A program made the translations under genes and the position numbers. A stretch of 64,000 nucleotides of DNA from Stappia indica (GTDB lineage Bacteria > Pseudomonadota > Alphaproteobacteria > Rhizobiales > Stappiaceae), in assembly GCF_001696535.1 (NCBI RefSeq), contig NZ_MBQE01000006.1:248001-312000 (forward strand), in the 5' to 3' direction. The notes beneath the pieces were generated by a model. That model saw only the letters and a list, made by a program, of their open reading frames with translations. It ran no database searches and was not told where the DNA came from. Within the stretch, counting starts at the first letter, position 1. Every line of letters begins with the position of its first letter. Positions 1-9,052 of this stretch are shown piece by piece.

Positions 1-1
1 C

Positions 2-76
2 GGCGACACCTCGACGCTGGCCGATCCGGCCGTAGTCGACGACCTGATCGAGAACCGCCAGAACCGCGGCGCCTGA
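2..76 (+). CDS. C-terminal tail of an unidentified protein (cut by window edge)
   Basis: An open frame enters from the left edge and gives 24 residues (begins GDTSTLADPA, ends NRGA) before a TGA at 74-76. It is followed 34 bases later by a strong hairpin terminator, so it looks like the true 3' end of a plus-strand gene convergent with the heme-linked operon. The fragment is too short to assign a family, and the frame choice rests on codon-like composition and the terminator position. Confidence 0.5.
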   Translation, partial: GDTSTLADPAVVDDLIENRQNRGA

Positions 77-110
77 CGCAGACAAGAAGTCCTAGGCAGC
101 AAGACAACAA

Positions 111-142
111 AAAGGGCGCGGGAGATGATCCCGCGCCCTTTT
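111..142. terminator. Bidirectional intrinsic terminator
   Basis: A perfect 12-bp stem (AAAGGGCGCGGG at 111-122 with its complement at 130-141) closes a 7-base loop. It is flanked by A residues on the left and T residues on the right, so it can stop transcription from both sides. It lies between the convergent ends of the edge gene and the HemY-like gene. Confidence 0.85.
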
Positions 143-160
143 GCATTCCCGTATCCGCCG

Positions 161-1996
161 TCAATTGAAGAAGCGATAGCCCGGCGTCTTCGGGGGCACC
201 TCGTCGTCGCCCCCGTCCGGTCCCGGATCGTCCGGCATGTGCTTCAGCGGAAACTCGATGGGCCGCGACAGGTCCTTGCCACCCTTGGCGTCCTTGCCGT
301 CCGGTTTCGCATCGCCCTTCGCCGGGGCAACCGGGACCGCAGCTGCAACGGCCGCTGCGGGAGCTGCCGCAGGCTTGGCCTCGCTCTTTTCCGAAAGGTC
401 CTTTTCAGCGGCCGCCGGCTCGACCGGCTTTGTTGCCGGAGCAGGCGCAGGGGCAGGCTTCGCCTCGGCCACAGGCTTTTCCGAGGCCTTCTCGGTCGCC
501 TTCTCCGGAGCCGTCTCCTCGACCTTGGCAACCGCCACTGGGGTGTCGACGGTCTTCGTTTCGGCAGCAGGTGCAGCCGGCGTCATCTCCATGACCGGCC
601 CGTCGTTGAGCGCATCGATCTCGTCCGGCCGGGCCGGAATCGAAGCCGCAACCGCGGGAAGCGCCTCGAACATCGCCTCGTCCAGCGCCTCCAGAGAGGT
701 GTCCTGGTGATCGAGCGCCGCCGGCGGCGAGGTCCACACGAAAGCATCCAGCCTGCCGTCGACCGGAGACACCGGCGCCCAAGCCTCGCTGACGACGCCA
801 TCGGCAACCCAGGCCGGATCGGCCGGCGCACGCACGGCGCGGGCGAGCCACTCGCGCACCCGGCCACGGTCGCCGTGCTGGGTTTCCTCCAGCTCCGCCA
901 TCAGCAGGAAGGCCCGGCGGGTCGGCTCCAGCGTCATCGCCGCCTTGAGCTGGGCGCGGGCCAGCGTGTAGTCGGAGGCCTCCAGCGCGGCACGTGCCAA
1001 CGCCAGCGCGCCTTCCGCGTTGTGGGCGCGCAGCGCCGCCAGGGTCTTGATCCGCTTCAGCCGGTCGAGCGCGGAATCGCCGGTGCGCGCATGGGCATAG
1101 GCATCCGCCAGATCGGGATGCGGCGAGAGCTTCCAAGTGGTCTCCACCACCTTCAGCGCCTTGCGGATGTCGCCGCGCCGGGTGGCGAGCCGTGCCGCGA
1201 CCACCGCGGCCGGCACCAGATCGGGCGCCAGCCCGTGCGCCTCCGAGGCCAGGCCCTTGGCCTGATCCGGATCGCGGTCCTCCAGCTCCAGCGCCTGCGC
1301 GGTCAGCAGCACCGCCTTGTGGCGACGGAAGGTCTTCTTGTCGACGAGCTTGGCCGCATAGTTGCGCTCCAGCGAACGGATTGCATCGGCCCAGTCGCCG
1401 GCAACCGCCTGATAGCCGAGCACAGCGCGTCCGGCCCAGGCAAGACCCGGCACCAGCTTCGCCGCTTCCTCGGCATAGTGCCGTGCGGCGACCGGCTCGC
1501 CGACGCGCTCCGCCTCCACGTAGAGCCCGTGCAGGCCCACCGGCTTCATCTGGGGATCCTCCAGCATCGCCTCGAAACGGCCGCGCGCCTCCTCATGACG
1601 GCCGGCCAGCTGGGCGCTTTGGGCGAGCAGCAAGGAGGTCGCCGGCTCATGACCGAGCAGCTTGGCCGCCTCGCCGCCATAGCGCGAGGCGCTGCTGGCA
1701 TCGCCCACGCCCAGCGCCAGCATGCCCTTCGACAGTGCATCGTAGCCGCGGTCGCGGCGGCGACGGCGGAAGAAGCGGCCGACAAGGCCGGGCGAGCGCA
1801 TCAGGAACAGTGCCAGGTTCCACAGGAAGATGCCGACGGCCAGCAGCGCCGCCAGCGCCACGGCCGCTGTCATCAGCCCGGTCTCGATCCGGTAGCCCTG
1901 CCAGTCGAGCGTGACGAGGCCGGGCCGGTCGGCAATCCACGCCATGCCGAGCGCTGCGGCGAAGACCAGGGCGATGAAAATCAGCAAGCGGATCAT
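161..1996 (-). CDS. HemY N-terminal-domain / TPR membrane protein
   Basis: 611-residue inner-membrane protein of the HemY_N family, which sits in heme operons of proteobacteria. It is not the unrelated protoporphyrinogen oxidase also called HemY, and its biochemical role is not settled. Two hydrophobic helices (about residues 3-22 and 41-66) precede an Arg-rich turn (RFFRRRRRDRGYDAL) and a series of TPR-like helical repeats up to about residue 400. The last 180 residues are an Ala/Pro/Lys/Glu-rich low-complexity tail, probably disordered. The ATG at 1996 follows GGGAGTAGAGACGAC, a good ribosome-binding site. It is the last gene of the hemC-hemD-mitofilin-HemY run, 61 bases after mitofilin, and ends at the bidirectional terminator. 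Confidence 0.9.
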   Translation of the reverse strand: MIRLLIFIALVFAAALGMAWIADRPGLVTLDWQGYRIETGLMTAAVALAALLAVGIFLWNLALFLMRSPGLVGRFFRRRRRDRGYDALSKGMLALGVGDASSASRYGGEAAKLLGHEPATSLLLAQSAQLAGRHEEARGRFEAMLEDPQMKPVGLHGLYVEAERVGEPVAARHYAEEAAKLVPGLAWAGRAVLGYQAVAGDWADAIRSLERNYAAKLVDKKTFRRHKAVLLTAQALELEDRDPDQAKGLASEAHGLAPDLVPAAVVAARLATRRGDIRKALKVVETTWKLSPHPDLADAYAHARTGDSALDRLKRIKTLAALRAHNAEGALALARAALEASDYTLARAQLKAAMTLEPTRRAFLLMAELEETQHGDRGRVREWLARAVRAPADPAWVADGVVSEAWAPVSPVDGRLDAFVWTSPPAALDHQDTSLEALDEAMFEALPAVAASIPARPDEIDALNDGPVMEMTPAAPAAETKTVDTPVAVAKVEETAPEKATEKASEKPVAEAKPAPAPAPATKPVEPAAAEKDLSEKSEAKPAAAPAAAVAAAVPVAPAKGDAKPDGKDAKGGKDLSRPIEFPLKHMPDDPGPDGGDDEVPPKTPGYRFFN

Positions 1997-2057
1997 GTCG
2001 TCTCTACTCCCGGCGGCTCGTTACCCGGCGATTGGTGCGCAGCTGGCGCGGCGGTCG

Positions 2058-4052
2058 TCAGTTCGAGGCGGCCGGCGTCGCCGATCCGCCCATCGATTTC
2101 AGCACGTCGCCGGTCACCCGGTCCATCAGCTCGTCGGCGGCAAGCCGGGCCCTGGCATCCGCCACCCAGTCGGCGCCGGCGGCACGCACGGTCTCCGGCA
2201 GCTCCTCGTAGGCGGCAAGCGCACCTGCGAGATCGCCGCTGTCGACCCGCGCCTCCATGCGGCCGAGCGCGGCCTCCGGCGTTGCCGCGTCGCTTTCGCC
2301 GGGCTGACGAACCGAAACCAGCGAGCGGGCATTGGCCAGCAGGCTGCCGACCAGATCCCCGTCGGCCGGCGCGTCGATCTGTGCGGCCATGGCGCGCGCA
2401 GCGGCGGCAAAATCGGCCCGCAACGCAGCGCGGGTCGGAACGCCGCTTTCCGCACGCGCCGCAAGGGCGGAAAGATCCGTCCCCTCCGGCAGCGCCGAAG
2501 AGACGGCCGCCAGCTCGGTCGCGTAGGGCTCGCCCCGGTCCATCGCCGCGCGCAGCGACGAGACGGCAACGGCGCGCGCCGCCGTTTCCCGCGCACTGAC
2601 ATCGCCCATCTGCGCCTCGACGGGGGCAAGCCGCTCATCCAGCGCGGAAATGCGACCGGTCAGGCCCGAAAGCTCCTGCTCGAGTTTGGAGGCAAGCGCC
2701 GTCTGGCCCCCGGAGAGCGTGTCGAGATCGCCGCGCAGGCCGGACAGCTCCGACTTCAGCCCTTCGAAGTCCTGCCCGAGCGAGGCCGCACGGTCGCGCA
2801 ACTCGGCAAGGCCGCCGGAAAGCTCCGAGGTGTCGGGAACCTTGGCGGCGAGCTCATCGAGACGCGTGGTCAGCGCCTGCTGGCCTTCCGAGATCTGTTT
2901 CAAGGTGGTGTCCAGCGCGCCCTGCGCCTCCTGCAGGCTGGCAAGGCCAGCCGTCTCGCCGGCACCGCCGGAGGACATAAACCGGCGCAGCTCGGCAAGG
3001 CCGGTTTCGATCTGGTCGATGCGCGTCGCCGCTTCGTCGGACAGGCTGCTTGCAACCGATCCGGACGAGAGGTCGCGCAAGGATGTTTCGAGGGCGGCGA
3101 TGCGCTCCTGAACCGCATTCAAGTCTGCGTCGGCCGCCGGAGCCTCGCGCTCGGCGAGCCCTGCGATCTGCGTCTCCAGGCCGGTGATGCGGCTTTGCGC
3201 GGCAGCCAGCGCCGACTGCACCTCGCCCGAGGCGCTGCTGGAAGACAGAAGTCCTGCCTGATTAGCACCCCAGACACCGCCGAGGGCGATGGCGCCGCCG
3301 AGCAGCGAGGCGGCCAGCAATCCGCCGAACCCCGTCGAGGACTTCGCCTCGCTCGCTGTTGAAGAGGCCGCGGGCTTGTCCGTCTTGGCTTGCGAGGAGG
3401 CCGCGGATGACGACGGAGAGGCCGAAGAAGCGGGCTTGGCCGTTGCAGAGCGTGCTGTCCCCGGCGATGCGGAGGTGGAGGATGCCGAGGTGGAGGAAGT
3501 GGAAGACGGCGCGGCGGACGGGGAAGCCGCACCAGAGGAAGGTGTTGCCGTTGCCGGCTTGGCGGCCGCCGGACCGGAGGACGACGAGGTCGCCGAAGAG
3601 GCAGGCGAAGCACTTGCGCTCCCGGACGACGTGCTGCTCGCGGTCGAGGAGGAGGCCGGCGAGGAGGACCCGCCAGCGGTCGGCTTTGCGCCGGAAGCAG
3701 CAGCAGACGGAGAAGACGTGGAACCGGACGTCGAGCTGCTCGTCGAACCGGAGGCAGGGCTGGCGGAGGCAGAGCCCGTCGTCGTGCTGGCTGCCGGCTT
3801 GGATGCCGTTCCCGGCGTGGCCGAGGCCGCAGAGGAGGAAGAGGGAGACGACGCCGAAGACGAGGAACTGCCGGAAGACGCCGAAGCGGTCTTCGCAGCG
3901 CCAACTTCCTTGGCCTGCAGGTCGATGGTCACCGGCTTGCGCCCGGCGCCGGCCGCGCCCTTGGCGTCGGTCGCTTTCGGATCCCCCGCTTTCGGGTCAG
4001 CGGATTTCGAAGCGGTGCTCCTGGGGTCCGGCTTCTTGCTGTCGGCAGCCAT
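2058..4052 (-). CDS. Mic60/mitofilin-family inner-membrane protein
   Basis: 664 residues from the ATG at 4052, chosen because AAGGGAG lies 9 bases upstream; the frame stays open another 42 codons but that stretch is not protein-like. Alphaproteobacterial Mic60 homologues anchor in the inner membrane and shape intracytoplasmic or cristae-like membranes (family knowledge). Visible parts: a charged N-terminus with VTIDLQAKE, a 190-residue Ser/Ala/Thr/Pro/Gly tract (about 53-240), one transmembrane helix (about 241-265, GFGGLLAASLLGGAIALGGV), a long coiled coil (about 280-490), and the C-terminal mitofilin core with LRAAMDRGEPYATEL. It lies between hemD and the HemY-like gene, as in many relatives. 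The low-complexity tract is unusually long and is likely periplasm-excluded and disordered. Confidence 0.88.
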   Translation of the reverse strand: MAADSKKPDPRSTASKSADPKAGDPKATDAKGAAGAGRKPVTIDLQAKEVGAAKTASASSGSSSSSASSPSSSSAASATPGTASKPAASTTTGSASASPASGSTSSSTSGSTSSPSAAASGAKPTAGGSSSPASSSTASSTSSGSASASPASSATSSSSGPAAAKPATATPSSGAASPSAAPSSTSSTSASSTSASPGTARSATAKPASSASPSSSAASSQAKTDKPAASSTASEAKSSTGFGGLLAASLLGGAIALGGVWGANQAGLLSSSSASGEVQSALAAAQSRITGLETQIAGLAEREAPAADADLNAVQERIAALETSLRDLSSGSVASSLSDEAATRIDQIETGLAELRRFMSSGGAGETAGLASLQEAQGALDTTLKQISEGQQALTTRLDELAAKVPDTSELSGGLAELRDRAASLGQDFEGLKSELSGLRGDLDTLSGGQTALASKLEQELSGLTGRISALDERLAPVEAQMGDVSARETAARAVAVSSLRAAMDRGEPYATELAAVSSALPEGTDLSALAARAESGVPTRAALRADFAAAARAMAAQIDAPADGDLVGSLLANARSLVSVRQPGESDAATPEAALGRMEARVDSGDLAGALAAYEELPETVRAAGADWVADARARLAADELMDRVTGDVLKSMGGSATPAASN

Positions 4053-4234
4053 GAACGGTCTCTCCCTTGGGTCCTTCACCGGGGCCGGATTTCGGCACGG
4101 GGCCAGTATAGCGCGTCCGGCGGCGTCCTTGCCCCTCACCCCTTTGTCTATGTTCGCCGCTCTTGCGGTGCAAAACAAATTTGCCCCCTGGCGGGTTTCG
4201 CCGCAGGCGAAAAAATCGTTTCAGCGCCCGCACA

Positions 4235-4942
4235 TCACCCCGGCAGCAAGGCCATGAGGCCGGCTTCGTCCGGAGTTTTCGCGAGCTCTACAGGCCCCAG
4301 TCCCGCCAAAGGCTCGCCCGCTTCCGCAGAAATCGCAAGAAAGCGGAAAGCCGGCCGGTCACCCCAGGCGACGAGCGCATCGGCCAGCGCCTGCGCTGAC
4401 CGGCGGGAATAGACCGGCGCAACGACCGGACCGGAGCCGGCCACGAGCGCGGCACGCACATCCTCCGGCAGGTGCCCCACCGGGTCCATTGCATAGAGCT
4501 CGACCAGCCGGCAGCCGATCCCGGCATCCTGCAAGAGCGCCGCGAGGTCGCCCGAGCGATCTCGCGGCGCAAGATGCAGCACCTCGCTTCCGCGCGGAAG
4601 CGCCGCCCGCAGGGCCGCGGCAAGGGCGATGAGATCCCCCTCGGCCGCGTGCGTGTCGGCAAAGCCCGCCGCCCGCGCAGCGCGAGCCGTCGCCTCGCCC
4701 ACCGCATGCAACGGCAGGGCATAATGGGCGGGCGACAGAAACGGCCCCGCCGCCTCGATGCCGCGCGCACTGGTCGCCACAAGCGCCGCAAGACCTTTCG
4801 CCGGCGGCAGGGCGCCCGGGCCGGGATCGAGAGGTGCGAAGGCCAGCAGCGGCGCCACATGCACCTCATGCCCGGCCGCGCGGTAGCGGGCGGCGCTACG
4901 GTCGGCGGCAGGCGCCGGGCGGGTCACCAGCACACGGGCCAT
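4235..4942 (-). CDS. hemD: Uroporphyrinogen-III synthase
   Basis: 235 residues. It closes and inverts ring D of hydroxymethylbilane to give uroporphyrinogen III, the branch-point intermediate for heme, siroheme and cobalamin. The family is poorly conserved. Recognition rests on the N-terminal VLVTRPAPAADR motif, the alternating alpha/beta pattern with two similar halves, the SARGIEAA segment, the VYSRRSAQALADAL stretch near the end, and the position 3 bases after hemC. The length is a little under the usual 240-260. It is probably co-transcribed with hemC and read through into mitofilin after a 182-base gap. Confidence 0.9.
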   Translation of the reverse strand: MARVLVTRPAPAADRSAARYRAAGHEVHVAPLLAFAPLDPGPGALPPAKGLAALVATSARGIEAAGPFLSPAHYALPLHAVGEATARAARAAGFADTHAAEGDLIALAAALRAALPRGSEVLHLAPRDRSGDLAALLQDAGIGCRLVELYAMDPVGHLPEDVRAALVAGSGPVVAPVYSRRSAQALADALVAWGDRPAFRFLAISAEAGEPLAGLGPVELAKTPDEAGLMALLPG

Positions 4943-4945
4943 GGC

Positions 4946-5881
4946 TCAATACGCGAAGAAGTCCGGGCCGCCGCGGCGCTTCAGCTCGGCGCCGGCATCG
5001 CGGCCCATCGCTTCCGCCTCGGCCGCCGTGCCCTCGCGCCGGGTCTCGTGCACCGTGCGTCCGTCCGGCGTCAGGATCAGCCCCTCCAGCACCAGCTTGC
5101 CGCCGGACAGGCGGGCGAGTCCGCCGATCGGCGTACGGCAGGAGCCGTCGAGTTCACGCAGGAAGGCGCGCTCGGCCACCAGGCAGATCTCCGTTTCCGC
5201 GTCGTGAATCGCAGCGATCATCTCCCGCGTTGCCGCATCGTCGGCGCGCGCCTCGATGCAGATCGCCCCCTGCCCCACCGCCGGCAGGAACTCCTCCACC
5301 TCCAGCAAGGAGGTGATGACATGGGCGAGGCCGAGACGGCGCAGGCCGGCATTGGCGAGCAGCGTCGCGTCGACCACTCCGTCGGCCAGCTTCTGCAGCC
5401 GGCTCTGGACATTGCCGCGATAGGTCACCACCTCGATGTCCGGCCGCAGACGCTTGATCATCGCCTGGCGGCGCAGGCTCGAGGATCCGACCACCGCGCC
5501 TTGCGGCAGGTCGGTCAGCCGTGCCGCCTTCGGCGAGATGAAGGCATCGCGCACGTCTTCGCGCGGCAGGAACGCGATGATCTCGAGCCCGTCGGGAAGC
5601 ACCGTCGGCATGTCCTTGGAGGAATGCACGGCGATGTCGATCTCCCCCTCCAGCATCGCCGTTTCCAGCTCCTTGGTGAAAAGGCCCTTGCCGCCCACCT
5701 CGGAGAGCGGGCGGTCGAGGATGCGGTCGCCGGAGGTCTTGATCACGACGATCTCGAAGGCCTCCTGCGGCAGGCCGTGGGCGGCCATCAGCCGGTCGCG
5801 GGTCTCGTGCGCCTGGGCAAGCGCCAGGGCGCTGCCGCGCGTGCCGATGCGCAAGGGAAGGCCGGAATGTTTTGTTTGCAA
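4946..5881 (-). CDS. hemC: Hydroxymethylbilane synthase (porphobilinogen deaminase)
   Basis: 311 residues from a TTG start at 5881. This start was chosen because homologues begin at the equivalent [16 protein letters not shown] and because AGGGACG precedes it; the open frame extends 31 codons further without support. The enzyme polymerises four porphobilinogen units into hydroxymethylbilane in the cytosol. Seen: [13 protein letters not shown] (11-23), HSSKDMP with catalytic Asp90, [10 protein letters not shown] (131-140), and the dipyrromethane-attachment Cys248 in [12 protein letters not shown]. First gene of the minus-strand heme operon, back to back with tsaD across only 50 bases, so the two promoters must overlap. 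Confidence 0.96.
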   Translation of the reverse strand: MQTKHSGLPLRIGTRGSALALAQAHETRDRLMAAHGLPQEAFEIVVIKTSGDRILDRPLSEVGGKGLFTKELETAMLEGEIDIAVHSSKDMPTVLPDGLEIIAFLPREDVRDAFISPKAARLTDLPQGAVVGSSSLRRQAMIKRLRPDIEVVTYRGNVQSRLQKLADGVVDATLLANAGLRRLGLAHVITSLLEVEEFLPAVGQGAICIEARADDAATREMIAAIHDAETEICLVAERAFLRELDGSCRTPIGGLARLSGGKLVLEGLILTPDGRTVHETRREGTAAEAEAMGRDAGAELKRRGGPDFFAY

Positions 5882-5931
5882 GAAACTCGTCCCTGGTGTT
5901 AGGCGGGGTGCGTCCGTTAGGCGGAACCGCG

Positions 5932-7110
5932 ATGATAAGACCTGAAAGCGCTTCGGCCAATGCGGCCGGCTCAAGTTTCCCCCTTGGCAGTCCCGACCCC
6001 GGGGGGCCTGCCGGACCGCTGACGGTGCTGGGCATCGAGACCAGCTGCGACGAAACCGCCGCTGCCGTGGTGCGCGTGGCGCCCGATGGCAGCCGGCAGA
6101 TCCTGTCGGACGTGATCCGTTCGCAGACCGGCGAGCACGAAGCCTTCGGCGGTGTCGTACCCGAGATCGCCGCGCGAGCCCATATCCGCATTCTCGATGG
6201 ACTGGTGAGCGCAGCGCTCAAGGATGCCGGAGTTGGCTTCGGCGAGCTCGACGCGGTCGCCGCAACCGCAGGCCCCGGCCTGATCGGCGGCGTCATCGTC
6301 GGCCTGACCACGGCCAAGGCCATCGCCATGGCCGCCGGCAAACCGCTGGTCGCCGTCAACCATCTGGAAGGCCACGCGCTGACGGCCCGGCTGACCGACG
6401 GACTGCCGTTTCCCTACCTTTTGCTGCTGGTGTCGGGCGGACACACCCAGTTCCTGCTGGTCGAAGGCGTCAGCCGGTACCGGCGGCTCGGCTCCACCAT
6501 CGACGACGCCTTGGGCGAAGCCTTCGACAAGACGGCGAAGCTCCTGCAACTCGGGTTTCCAGGCGGGCCGGCCGTGGAGAAGGCGGCGATGCGCGGCGAT
6601 CCGTCGCGCTTCCAGCTGCCCCGACCGATGCTCGACCGGCCCGGCATCGACCTCTCGTTCGCCGGGCTGAAGACAGCCCTGCGCACCACCGCCGAGGCGA
6701 ATGCGCCGCTGTCGCCGCAGGATGTTGCGGACCTGTGCGCCTCGTTCCAGCAGGCTGTGACCGACGTGATCGGCGAAAAGAGCCGGCGGGCTCTCGCCCT
6801 CTTTGCCGAAAGCCATCCGCAGACCTCGCCCGCGCTGGTGATCGCCGGGGGCGTCGCCGCCAACACGGCGATCCGGGCGCGGCTGGAGGCGGAGGCAGCA
6901 AAGGCTGGCGCGCGTCTCGTCGCCCCTCCGGGCCGGCTTTGCACCGACAACGCCGCGATGATCGCCTGGGCCGGCATCGAACGGCTTGCAGAAGCGCAGG
7001 CCGCCGGCAAGTCTCTGGACGAGCGCGACGCCCCGGCACGGCCGCGCTGGCCGCTGGATGCGGAGGCCGCCGCCGTGATCGGATCGGGACGCAAGGGAGC
7101 CAAGGCGTGA
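5932..7110 (+). CDS. tsaD: tRNA N6-threonylcarbamoyladenosine transferase TsaD
   Basis: 392 residues from the ATG at 5932, preceded by TAGGCGG. It transfers threonylcarbamoyl to A37 of ANN-decoding tRNAs together with TsaB, TsaC and TsaE. The ASKHA-fold motifs are clear: [16 protein letters not shown] (about 32-47), the metal-binding [24 protein letters not shown], and [11 protein letters not shown]. About 30 residues (Ser/Pro/Gly-rich) precede the conserved start of the domain, longer than in most homologues, so a later start is possible although no better ribosome-binding site is visible. First gene of a run with the Nudix gene and gpsA, overlapping the next gene by 4 bases. Confidence 0.96.
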   Translation: MIRPESASANAAGSSFPLGSPDPGGPAGPLTVLGIETSCDETAAAVVRVAPDGSRQILSDVIRSQTGEHEAFGGVVPEIAARAHIRILDGLVSAALKDAGVGFGELDAVAATAGPGLIGGVIVGLTTAKAIAMAAGKPLVAVNHLEGHALTARLTDGLPFPYLLLLVSGGHTQFLLVEGVSRYRRLGSTIDDALGEAFDKTAKLLQLGFPGGPAVEKAAMRGDPSRFQLPRPMLDRPGIDLSFAGLKTALRTTAEANAPLSPQDVADLCASFQQAVTDVIGEKSRRALALFAESHPQTSPALVIAGGVAANTAIRARLEAEAAKAGARLVAPPGRLCTDNAAMIAWAGIERLAEAQAAGKSLDERDAPARPRWPLDAEAAAVIGSGRKGAKA

Positions 7111-7631
7111 CCGCAGACCCCCGCTTTTTCGAGGGCGTCCTGTGCGACGCCATGCCGGAGCGCTTCGACCGGCTCAAGCACAAGGCCTATATCTACCTGA
7201 CGGCCGGACGCGAGGTTCTGGTCTTCCGCCAGCCCGACCAGCCGGAGGTCGGCCTGCAGGTCCCCGGCGGCACGGTCGATCCCGGCGAGAGCCATCTCGG
7301 CGCCGCCTGCCGCGAGTTTCGCGAGGAAACCGGACTGGAGGTCGCCCGCGCTCTCGATCCGCTTTGCGAGCAGACCGTGCTCTTCGACAATTTTCAGGGG
7401 CGCGACATCCATGCCCGCCAGCTCTATCACGGCCGCCTGCGCGGCGACGAGACACGCCGCCCCCGCTGGGAACACTACGAGATGACGCCCTCCGCCGGCG
7501 GCGATCCGATCCGCTTCGAGCTGTTCTGGATGGATGTCGGCGAGGCCCTGCGGCTCGGTTCGGAGCGGTTCTTCACCGGCTTCCATGCCCCGCTCGCCGA
7601 GCTGGCCCGCCGGCTGGGGATCGCCCCGTGA
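7107..7631 (+). CDS. Nudix hydrolase
   Basis: 174 residues from GTG at 7107, which overlaps the tsaD stop (GTGA) and has GGGAGCC upstream. A complete Nudix box is present, G-x5-E-x7-REFREETGL, within [18 protein letters not shown] (about residues 47-64). Nudix enzymes hydrolyse nucleoside diphosphates linked to another group using a Mg2+ bound by the box glutamates. The substrate cannot be predicted from sequence. It is placed between tsaD and gpsA with 4-base overlaps on both sides, which implies translational coupling. A later ATG at 7152 would give a 159-residue protein. Confidence 0.9.
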   Translation: MTADPRFFEGVLCDAMPERFDRLKHKAYIYLTAGREVLVFRQPDQPEVGLQVPGGTVDPGESHLGAACREFREETGLEVARALDPLCEQTVLFDNFQGRDIHARQLYHGRLRGDETRRPRWEHYEMTPSAGGDPIRFELFWMDVGEALRLGSERFFTGFHAPLAELARRLGIAP

Positions 7632-8647
7632 GCGCTGCGGCCAACAAGCCCGCCGAGATCCGCCGCATCGCCGTGATCGGCGGCGGCGCCTGGGGCAGCG
7701 CACTGGCGCTGACCGCAGCGCGGGCCGGACGCGACACGGTGCTGTGGGCCCGCGATGCCGAAACGGTCGCGGCCGTGGCCTCGGGCCGCGGCAATCCGGC
7801 CTATCTGCCAGACATTCGCTTCGATGCCCGCGTTGCCGCGACCACGGACCTTGCCGAGGCGCTGGACGGCGCGGACGCGGCGCTGCTGGTGACCCCGGCC
7901 CAGACCACGCGCACCATGGGCGCGGCCATCGCGCCGCTTGCCCGGCCGGGTCTGCCGGTGGTGCTGTGCGCCAAGGGCATCGAGCGCGAGACCGGACTGC
8001 TGCCGGCGCAGGTGCTGGCCGGAGCCGCCCCCCGCTGCCGGGCGGCGATCCTCTCGGGTCCGAGCTTTGCCGCGGATGTCGCACGCGGCTTGCCGACGGC
8101 CGTGACGCTGGCCGCCGAAGACGGCGATCTTGCCGATGCGCTGGCGCTGGCCCTCGCCGGCCGTCAGTTCCGCCCCTATGCCTCGACCGACCCGCTCGGC
8201 GCGCAGATCGGCGGCGCCCTGAAGAACGTGCTGGCGATTGCCTGCGGCGCAGTGGCGGGCAAGGGCTGGGGCGCGAGCGCGCTCGCCGCCCTGACCGCAC
8301 GCGGCTTTGCCGAGCTGAGCCGGCTCGGCCTGACGCTGGGCGCGCGACCCGAAACGCTGACCGGCCTTTCCGGTCTCGGCGATCTGGTCCTGACCTGCTC
8401 CTCCGCCCAATCCCGCAACTTCGCCTTCGGCATCGCCCTTGGAGAAGGTCGCACGGTGGCCGAGCTTGCCGCGACCGGGAAGCTGGCGGAAGGCGTGCAT
8501 TCCGCCGCCGTTGCCGTCGACCTCGCCGCCCGGCACGGGGTCGAGATGCCGATTGCCGCCGCAGTGGCCGACGTGCTGGCCGGCCGGCTCGGTGTCGACG
8601 ATGCTCTGGAGCGGCTGATGACGCGCCCGCTGCGCCGGGAAACCTGA
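7628..8647 (+). CDS. gpsA: Glycerol-3-phosphate dehydrogenase [NAD(P)+]
   Basis: 339 residues from GTG at 7628, overlapping the Nudix stop by 4 bases. It reduces dihydroxyacetone phosphate to sn-glycerol 3-phosphate, the backbone for membrane phospholipids. The Rossmann motif IAVIGGGAWGSALA is near residue 13. Other family blocks are VLCAKGIE, ILSGPSFAADVA, the catalytic-lysine segment GGALKNVLAIACG, and LTGLSGLGDLVLTCSS. Length is normal. Last member of the overlapping tsaD-Nudix-gpsA set; 114 bases separate it from the next gene. Confidence 0.96.
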   Translation: MSAAANKPAEIRRIAVIGGGAWGSALALTAARAGRDTVLWARDAETVAAVASGRGNPAYLPDIRFDARVAATTDLAEALDGADAALLVTPAQTTRTMGAAIAPLARPGLPVVLCAKGIERETGLLPAQVLAGAAPRCRAAILSGPSFAADVARGLPTAVTLAAEDGDLADALALALAGRQFRPYASTDPLGAQIGGALKNVLAIACGAVAGKGWGASALAALTARGFAELSRLGLTLGARPETLTGLSGLGDLVLTCSSAQSRNFAFGIALGEGRTVAELAATGKLAEGVHSAAVAVDLAARHGVEMPIAAAVADVLAGRLGVDDALERLMTRPLRRET

Positions 8648-8664
8648 CACGGATCCTCGGCAGC

Positions 8665-8692
8665 TTGCGGACAGCCGCGAACCGGGTATCTA
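8665..8692 (+). promoter_or_regulatory. Candidate sigma-70-type promoter for the YciI-EVE-methyltransferase genes
   Basis: TTGCGG at 8665-8670 and TATCTA at 8687-8692 are separated by 16 bp in the only non-coding gap of this stretch, 70 bases before the YciI-like start. A short inverted repeat (GCCCG-AAAA-CGGGC, about 8712-8725) follows. Match by eye only. Confidence 0.45.
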
Positions 8693-8761
8693 TGCCTCAT
8701 GATCTCCGGTGCCCGAAAACGGGCCCCGGTACCACCTGAACCGATACGGGAGGCCCCGCCG

Positions 8762-9049
8762 ATGCTTTATGCCCTGATCTGCACCGACAAGCCGGGCGCG
8801 CTGCAGACGCGTCTCGACAACCGCGCCGACCACCTCGCCTTCCTCAAGGCGATGGGCGACAAGCTGAAGGCGGCCGGCCCGTTCCTGGACGACGACGGCG
8901 GCATGACCGGGTCGCTGGTGGTGATCGAGGCGGCAAACCGCGACGAGGCGCTCGCTGTCGCCTCCGAGGATCCGTATGCCCGTGCGGGCCTCTTCGAGAG
9001 CGTCGAGATCCGGCCCTGGAACTGGGTCATCAAGAACCCGGAGGCCTGA
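8762..9049 (+). CDS. YciI-family protein
   Basis: 95 residues from the ATG at 8762, with GGGAGG 10 bases upstream; the frame is open for 21 more codons but lacks a site there. The sequence MLYALICTDKPGALQTRLDNRADHL is typical of the YciI fold, a ferredoxin-like dimer with an Asp-His pair (here D25 or its neighbour with H26). The function of the family is unproven; dehydrochlorinase-like and regulatory roles have been suggested for relatives. Three bases separate it from the EVE-domain gene, so the two are probably co-translated. Confidence 0.9.
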   Translation: MLYALICTDKPGALQTRLDNRADHLAFLKAMGDKLKAAGPFLDDDGGMTGSLVVIEAANRDEALAVASEDPYARAGLFESVEIRPWNWVIKNPEA

Positions 9050-9052
9050 AGC

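Noticed and set aside
125-2599. 824-codon plus-strand open frame opposite the HemY-like gene
   Set aside because: It is Arg/Gly-rich with no domain and lies antisense to a recognisable protein with a good start site. Long antisense frames are expected in high-GC DNA.
3289-4257. 322-codon acidic frame opposite the mitofilin low-complexity tract
   Set aside because: The Glu/Ala-rich sequence is simply the complement of Ser/Ala/Thr codons. No independent start signal.
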